A stretch of DNA of 64,000 bases from assembly GCA_031359995.1 (NCBI GenBank), contig JANMAT010000075.1, positions 106,774 to 170,773 on the forward strand. Direction: 5' to 3'. This document shows, piece after piece, positions 59,675 through 64,000 of the stretch. Every line of letters begins with the position of its first letter. Position 1 is the stretch's first letter. A program made the translations under genes and the position numbers. Below the pieces are notes generated by a model. The model did not search any database, was not told the origin of the DNA, and saw nothing but the letters and a program-made list of their open reading frames with translations. The DNA comes from JANMAT01 sp031359995 (GTDB lineage: Bacteria; Actinomycetota; Acidimicrobiia; Acidimicrobiales; Ilumatobacteraceae).

Positions 59675-61639
59675 GTGCGTTCACCCATCTCCATCCGACG
59701 GCGAGCAGCGTGCGCCGTCGGCGCGCTCTCGATCGGGGCCACCGGCGCACTGGCGCTCGTCGGTGCACCCGCGGCCAGCGCGGCGACCACGCCGACCCCT
59801 GTCTATCCGGTCAGCCTGCAGCCCTCGCCGGTGGCTGCGGTGGCCTCGGCCGCCCGCCCCGCGTCGATCGCCGTGGCCGCGGCAGCGACGCCGCTGCCCG
59901 CCAGCGTCGACCTGACGCCGTGGGCGGTGCCAGCCGGTGATCAGGGTCAGATCGGGTCGTGCGCGTCGTGGACCGTCGGCTACACGATCAGCGGTTGGTA
60001 CGCCAAGAAGCAGGGCCAGCTCGGCCATCCGTACGCGCCGCTGTTCCTGTACACGCAGCAGACCAACGGCCAGGGCGGCGGAGCGTGGGGCACCACGTTC
60101 TACGGCAACCTGTCGACCGAGATGAACGGTGGCGTCGACACGCTGGCCGACTTCACGCAGGGCAACTACAACCCGAACACAGTGCCCACCCCGGCCGAGA
60201 AGGCGAACGCGCAGAAGTACAAGATCACGAGTTGGTCGACGCTCTACTACTCGCAGAGCCAGTCGGCGGTGCAGGGCCAGACCGCCATCAAGACCGCCTT
60301 GTCGCAGAACAAGCCGGTCGCGCTGGGCATGGACGTCTTCTACAACTTCTTCGGCGTACGGGCGGCCAGCGACCACTACGACGCCATCTCCGGCGCGTTC
60401 ATGGGCCGTCACGCCGTGGCCGTGCTCGCCTACGACAGCTACGGCGTGAAGATCGAGAACTCGTGGGGCGCCGGCTGGGGCAACCAGGGCTTCGCCTGGC
60501 TCTCGTGGGGCTTCCTCGCCGCCCACACCAGCGAGGCCTACTCGGTCGACGGGTTCACCGCCCCGCAGATGGGTACCGCACCGGCGATCACGACGCTGAG
60601 CGCGTCGAGCGGCCCGTGGACGGGCGGTGGCACCGTCACGGTGCAGGGCGCCGATCTCACCGGTGCCACTGTCGCCTTCGGCGCCAACGCGTCGCCCGCG
60701 GTGACCGTGGCCGCTGACGGCAAGAGCCTCACCGCGCTGGTGCCCATGGCCGCCACCGGCAAGGTCGCCGTGGCGGTCACCACGCCGGCGGGCGGCACCA
60801 GCAACGCCCTCGACTACACCTACGTCGCCGCCACGCCGACCCTCACCGCGGTGTCGTCGGCGTTCGGTCCCAACAGCGGTGGCAACACCGTCACCGTCAC
60901 GGGCACGAACCTGTTCAAGTTCGGGACCACGGCACACAGCGTGCTGTTCGGCACCGTGCCGTCGGCCAAGGTGACGGTGGCCGCTGACGGCAGGAGCCTC
61001 ACCGCGGTGGTGCCCGCCGGTGCGGTCGGCACGGTGGACGTGAAGGTCGTGAACTACGGCGGCACCAGCAACACCCTGTCCTACGTCTATCGCTGGGCGG
61101 TCACGCCGATCAACACGGGGTGGACGACGAACGCCACCGTGGCACCCGGCAACGTGGTGGTGTCGGGCTGGGCCCGACTGCCCAACGGCACCAACCTGGC
61201 GGGTCTCGGCGTGGTGCTGCAGTCGCGGACCAAGGGCTCGACCGGTACGTTCACCAACGTGGCCACGTCGGTCACCGCGGCCAACGGCTCGGTCGGCTTC
61301 GCCCGGGGCATCACGGTGTCGACCGAGTACCGGATCACGCTCCCGGGCGACGTGTCGTCGACCGGTGTGGTCATCACGGTGCAGGCCCTGCCGGCGGTCA
61401 CCGCCGTCAGCGCGACGAGCGGCCCGAGGGCCGGTGGCCAGACCATCGTCGTCACGGGCACGTCGCTGACGGGTGCCACGGTGACCCTGGGCGGCGTGGC
61501 CGCCCCGGCGGTGGTCGTGAACGCCAACGGAACCTCCGTCACGTTCAAGACGCCGGCCCACGTCGCCGGCACGGTCGACCTGGTGGTGAAGACCGCGGTC
61601 GGCTCGATCAACATCGTGCGCTACACGTACATGAACTGA
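59675..61639 (+). CDS. Secreted papain-like cysteine protease with IPT/TIG domains
   Basis: 654 residues. Signal peptide with twin-Arg-like start (SIRRRAACAVGALSIGATGA) and cleavage near ASAATT. A C1A peptidase domain (about 75-300) follows, with oxyanion Gln90 and nucleophile Cys96 in GDQGQIGSCASW, His246 in GRHAVAVLAYDSYG and Asn262 in VKIENSWGAGWGNQGF. Next come two IPT/TIG domains (about 305-475; ITTLSASSGPWTGGGTVTV and LTAVSSAFGPNSGGNTVTV), a beta domain (475-565) and a third IPT (565-654; VTAVSATSGPRAGGQTIVV). There is no obvious inhibitory pro-region. GTG 59675 has GGAGG five bases upstream. All catalytic residues are present, so an active extracellular protease is expected. Confidence 0.92.
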   Translation: MRSPISIRRRAACAVGALSIGATGALALVGAPAASAATTPTPVYPVSLQPSPVAAVASAARPASIAVAAAATPLPASVDLTPWAVPAGDQGQIGSCASWTVGYTISGWYAKKQGQLGHPYAPLFLYTQQTNGQGGGAWGTTFYGNLSTEMNGGVDTLADFTQGNYNPNTVPTPAEKANAQKYKITSWSTLYYSQSQSAVQGQTAIKTALSQNKPVALGMDVFYNFFGVRAASDHYDAISGAFMGRHAVAVLAYDSYGVKIENSWGAGWGNQGFAWLSWGFLAAHTSEAYSVDGFTAPQMGTAPAITTLSASSGPWTGGGTVTVQGADLTGATVAFGANASPAVTVAADGKSLTALVPMAATGKVAVAVTTPAGGTSNALDYTYVAATPTLTAVSSAFGPNSGGNTVTVTGTNLFKFGTTAHSVLFGTVPSAKVTVAADGRSLTAVVPAGAVGTVDVKVVNYGGTSNTLSYVYRWAVTPINTGWTTNATVAPGNVVVSGWARLPNGTNLAGLGVVLQSRTKGSTGTFTNVATSVTAANGSVGFARGITVSTEYRITLPGDVSSTGVVITVQALPAVTAVSATSGPRAGGQTIVVTGTSLTGATVTLGGVAAPAVVVNANGTSVTFKTPAHVAGTVDLVVKTAVGSINIVRYTYMN

Positions 61640-61741
61640 TCGATCCGTTCGTTCGGTGATCGCCCCCGATGGCGGTCGGTCGCCGCCCGGCCGCCATCGT
61701 CGCGCGGCCCCGGCGGCGCCTGAGCCGCATAGTCTCCCCTC

Positions 61742-62806
61742 GTGCGAACAGGAGGACGCCCGCGGGGCGTGGTGGTGTTCATGGTCGCCGTGCTGGCCGG
61801 CGCGGCGTGCTCCTCGGTCTCGGCCAACAGCGGTGCGGCGAGTCTCATCGGCACGACGGCCCTGGCCACGCCGTTGTCGGTCCCGAGCACCACGACGGTC
61901 CCGGCGAGCACGATCGCGACGCTGGCGCCCACGACGACCACCACGGCGGCACCGACTACCACGACGACCCTGGCGACGACCGCCACGACCGCGGCGCCGA
62001 CCACGACGATGGCCATGCCGACCACCACCGCACCGCCGGGCCCGACCGTGCCGGTCGTGCTCGACGAGGACGTCGCCGCCCTGCCCGATGGGAACGGTGC
62101 CCGCATCGCCGTCGTCGTGGACGACGCCGGCGGCGTCGAGGGATCGTTGGCCGACTACCTCGCGCTGCCGATGCCGGTGACCATCTCTGTCATCCCGTTC
62201 TTCGACCACGCCACTGCGCAGGCGGAACGGTCGCACGCCGCCGGCAAGGAGGTGCTGCTGCACCTGCCACTGTCGAACCGCGAGGGCCACGGCGACGGGG
62301 TGAGCCGCCTGGTGGGCACCGAGAGGCCCGAGGCGATCGACGCCTTCGTGCAATCGGCGGTCGCACTCGTGCCGTACGCCGTAGGGGCGAACAACCACGA
62401 GGGCTCCTTCGGCTCGACCCTGCCCGGGCTCATGCGCCCGCTGGTGGCGTCGTTGCAGCGGCGTGGTCTGTTCTTCCTGGACAGCGTCACCACGCAGAAG
62501 AGCGTCGGCTACGCCGTCGAGGGCGAGCTGGGCATGGATCGTCGCGTGAACAACCAGTTCCTCGACCACGACACCACCGACGAGAACTCGCGCGCCGCGC
62601 TGCTGCACCTGGCGCTGCTCGCGTCCAAGAGCGGTACCGGCATCGGCATCTGCCACGTGTACCACCCGTTCGCTCTGCACGCCCTGCAGACGATCGGTGC
62701 GCAGTTGCAGGCCAAGGGCTACGTGTTCGTGCCCGTGTCGCAGGTGACCAATCATCTGCAGGGCGGCCTCGACGTGGGCATGAAGGCCACCATCCCAGCC
62801 GGCTGA
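61742..62806 (+). CDS. Lipoprotein with divergent polysaccharide deacetylase domain
   Basis: 354 residues. The signal peptide ends in VAVLAGAAC, a lipobox, so Cys23 should be lipidated. A Thr/Ala/Pro-rich linker (about 50-105) precedes a divergent polysaccharide-deacetylase (YibQ-like) domain with IAVVVDDAGGVEGSLADYLA, VTISVIPFFDHATAQAERSH, EVLLHLPLSN and GANNHEGSFGS. These proteins share the NodB fold and metal-binding His/Asp motifs; the substrate could be peptidoglycan or a surface glycan. GTG 61742. It follows the protease gene by 102 bp on the same strand and is convergent with the gene at 62825. Confidence 0.85.
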   Translation: MRTGGRPRGVVVFMVAVLAGAACSSVSANSGAASLIGTTALATPLSVPSTTTVPASTIATLAPTTTTTAAPTTTTTLATTATTAAPTTTMAMPTTTAPPGPTVPVVLDEDVAALPDGNGARIAVVVDDAGGVEGSLADYLALPMPVTISVIPFFDHATAQAERSHAAGKEVLLHLPLSNREGHGDGVSRLVGTERPEAIDAFVQSAVALVPYAVGANNHEGSFGSTLPGLMRPLVASLQRRGLFFLDSVTTQKSVGYAVEGELGMDRRVNNQFLDHDTTDENSRAALLHLALLASKSGTGIGICHVYHPFALHALQTIGAQLQAKGYVFVPVSQVTNHLQGGLDVGMKATIPAG

Positions 62807-62824
62807 GCCGCGGCGCTCCCTCGC

Positions 62825-63211
62825 TCAGCTCGCGACCACGCGTCGGTACAACCGCCGACCGGCCACAACGAGGGCCCCTGCAGACCACCGCCGAGCAAGG
62901 GCGACCGGTGCGCACCGCGCCACAGCACGTGCAGCAGCCCGTCGTCGGTCCAGGCCGCGAGGGGCCGGTCGGCCAACCGGGCGCGGCGCGTCGGCGGGGT
63001 CGTGCTCGGCGAGCACGCGCACCGCGCCGATGTCAGGGCACGGACCGTCGAGCGCGGCCCGGGCTCGCTCGCGGTTCTCGTCGGCGAAGGCCGCATGCTC
63101 GGTGAACGTGGGCGTGCGCCGCTCATCGATCGCAGGGATCAGCTGCCCGTACTCCTCGTACCACGAACGGAAGTCGCTCACCTCGACACCCCCGAGCCGC
63201 CACGCGCCCAT
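62825..63211 (-). CDS. Uncharacterised protein whose frame appears to shift twice
   Basis: 128 residues as written, starting ATG 63211 or GTG 63181. The first 70 residues look normal (SDFRSWYEEYGQLIPAIDER, ENRERARAALDGPCPDIGAV). From about 62990 to 62875 the annotated frame turns Arg/Ala-rich with only about 60 percent G/C at third positions. The alternative frame there reads LADRPLAAWTDDGLLHVLWR and GAHRSPLLGGGLQGP with over 90 percent. The last residues (LVVAGRRLYRRVVAS) return to the first frame. Two compensating one-base changes, real or sequencing error, are the simplest reading. No family recognised. Confidence 0.6.
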   Translation of the reverse strand: MGAWRLGGVEVSDFRSWYEEYGQLIPAIDERRTPTFTEHAAFADENRERARAALDGPCPDIGAVRVLAEHDPADAPRPVGRPAPRGLDRRRAAARAVARCAPVALARRWSAGALVVAGRRLYRRVVAS

Positions 63212-63346
63212 GATCAGTCTTGCAGCCGGCGACGGGGGCGTTCGTCACCCAGGCGACCGGCGGGCTGGCAGACTGCGCTACGACTGCTTTCGTAGATTTC
63301 TCGATCCGTCGCGACAAAAGTGTGGGTGGTCGTTCGTTGAGACGCC

Positions 63347-63871
63347 ATGGACGCGAACGAAGCGCCGATCCCGGCTGACGTCGCCAGCGCGTCCGGGTTC
63401 GCCGCGTTCTACGACGCGCACGCGTCGGTCGTGTTCGGGTACCTGTTGCGGCTGTGCGGCGGCGATAGCCGCCAGGCCGAGGAGATCGCCCAGCAGGCGT
63501 GGTTCGAACTGGTCGATCAACTGGCGTCCGGTCATGTCGAACGGGCACGGGTCGCCTGGCTGTTGACCGTGGCCCGCTCGCGCTACCTCGACGGTTGGCG
63601 CCGCGAGCGGCGGGTCGCTCGGTCGCTGCGGGTGGCGTGGACGAACCCCGATCCGGTGGACCCCTGGGAGCCCGACCGCACCGACGTGCTCGAGCACCTG
63701 GCCGGGCTCGAGGCCGACCAACGCATCGTGCTGGTGCTGCGCTACATCGACGGCCTGGCGGTACCGGAGATCGCCGAGCAGATCGGCCGGACGACGGCGG
63801 CGACCTACTCGTTGCTGGCTCGGGGACGACGGGAACTCCGGGCCCGACTCGAAGGGGGGCGCGATGTCTGA
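63347..63871 (+). CDS. ECF-type RNA polymerase sigma factor
   Basis: 174 residues. Region 2 (FAAFYDAHASVVFGYLLRLC and RVAWLLTVARSRYLDGWRRE) and region 4 (LVLRYIDGLAVPEIAEQIGR, followed by a helix-turn-helix with TTAATYSLLARGRREL) are clear. Not closely similar to the ECF factor at 39639-40190. Its stop overlaps the start of the next gene by eight bases, as with that other sigma/anti-sigma pair. ATG 63347. The 135-bp upstream region contains TCGCGACAA (about 63308-63317), a sequence similar to one upstream of the papain-like protease gene (CGCGACAA near 59563), but shared control is unproven. Confidence 0.92.
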   Translation: MDANEAPIPADVASASGFAAFYDAHASVVFGYLLRLCGGDSRQAEEIAQQAWFELVDQLASGHVERARVAWLLTVARSRYLDGWRRERRVARSLRVAWTNPDPVDPWEPDRTDVLEHLAGLEADQRIVLVLRYIDGLAVPEIAEQIGRTTAATYSLLARGRRELRARLEGGRDV

Positions 63872-64000
63872 CCGCTTCGACGACCTCGCCGTCCCCATGG
63901 ATCCGGCCGCCTTCGCACGCACGCGGCAGGCCGCTCTCGCCCGCCTGGAAGCGGCCACCGCGGGCCGCGCCCCCGGTACGACCGATCCGGTCACCGTCGT
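63864..64000 (+). CDS. Probable anti-sigma factor, N-terminal part (cut by right edge)
   Basis: ATG 63864 lies within the last codons of the ECF sigma gene. The 45 visible residues (SDRFDDLAVPMDPAAFARTR and QAALARLEAATAGRA) are charged and helical, like the cytoplasmic N-terminus of the META-domain protein at 38129-39646. No more can be said because the window ends. Confidence 0.6.
   Translation, partial: MSDRFDDLAVPMDPAAFARTRQAALARLEAATAGRAPGTTDPVTV

Noticed and set aside
59681..62755. A 1024-codon minus-strand open frame
   Set aside because: Antisense to the protease and deacetylase genes; Gly/Arg/His-rich shadow without homology features.

Overview
The window is a very GC-rich actinobacterial chromosome segment. 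Coding frames have third positions that are almost all G or C, GTG starts are frequent, and many gene pairs overlap by ATGA or GTGA. Several features suggest a member of the Acidimicrobiia, though this is inference and no rRNA is present: a MurA with Asp at the catalytic Cys position, a mycothiol-type nitroreductase (Rv2466c family), GpgS beside a FolP2-like protein, SipW-dependent TasA-like proteins, and PVRVLDTR-type surface-protein remnants. The genes look chromosomal and mostly housekeeping, interspersed with secreted proteins, small selfish modules and a conspicuous number of broken genes.

Layout. 0-5 kb: the end of xylA, then a surface-fibre locus made of a SipW-type signal peptidase, a membrane-anchored TasA-like protein and a diguanylate cyclase in one operon, diverging from a second TasA-like protein. 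5-12 kb: an MFS transporter, murA, a 45-residue membrane protein, a NifU-domain protein, a MeaB GTPase, an enoyl-CoA hydratase and two divergent phytanoyl-CoA-dioxygenase-like genes sharing a palindrome. 12-18 kb: one 2000-residue secreted animal-type haem peroxidase with RTX repeats and ASH-type beta domains, preceded by a 458-nt non-coding leader. 18-29 kb: a second diguanylate cyclase, glycogen phosphorylase, a HelR/HelD-like helicase, a discoidin-like protein, an esterase, an alditol oxidase, a HAD hydrolase and a decayed subtilase. 29-40 kb: a GGDEF-EAL protein, a decayed HxlR regulator, the nitroreductase, coaE, a membrane-fused endonuclease/phosphatase, a MarP-like protease, NDH-2, and an ECF sigma factor with a META-domain membrane partner.

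40-45 kb is accessory. A VapBC pair lies between two matched 101-bp repeats with inverted ends. Next come a P450 joined to a broken thiolase, and a toxin-immunity pair whose toxin ends in a nucleotidyltransferase-like domain. 45-52 kb is a glutamate-centred block (short NAD-glutamate dehydrogenase, gltX, tRNA-Gln, tRNA-Glu), with a truncated integrase immediately after tRNA-Glu. 52-55 kb holds gpgS, a divergent dihydropteroate-synthase-like gene and a folB-folK fusion, followed by a gene graveyard. 55-64 kb carries a PEP-utilising-domain protein, a thioesterase-oxidoreductase pair, a secreted papain-like protease with IPT domains, a polysaccharide-deacetylase lipoprotein, a gene with apparent compensating frameshifts, and an ECF sigma/anti-sigma pair cut by the right edge.

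The most interesting items are the SipW/TasA/cyclic-di-GMP operon, the giant RTX-ASH peroxidase, the VapBC module framed by matched repeats, and the toxin-immunity pair. Single-base lesions recur in several genes (flavin reductase, thiolase, subtilase, the gene at 62.8-63.2 kb). They may be genuine decay or sequencing error, and the sequence alone cannot decide.
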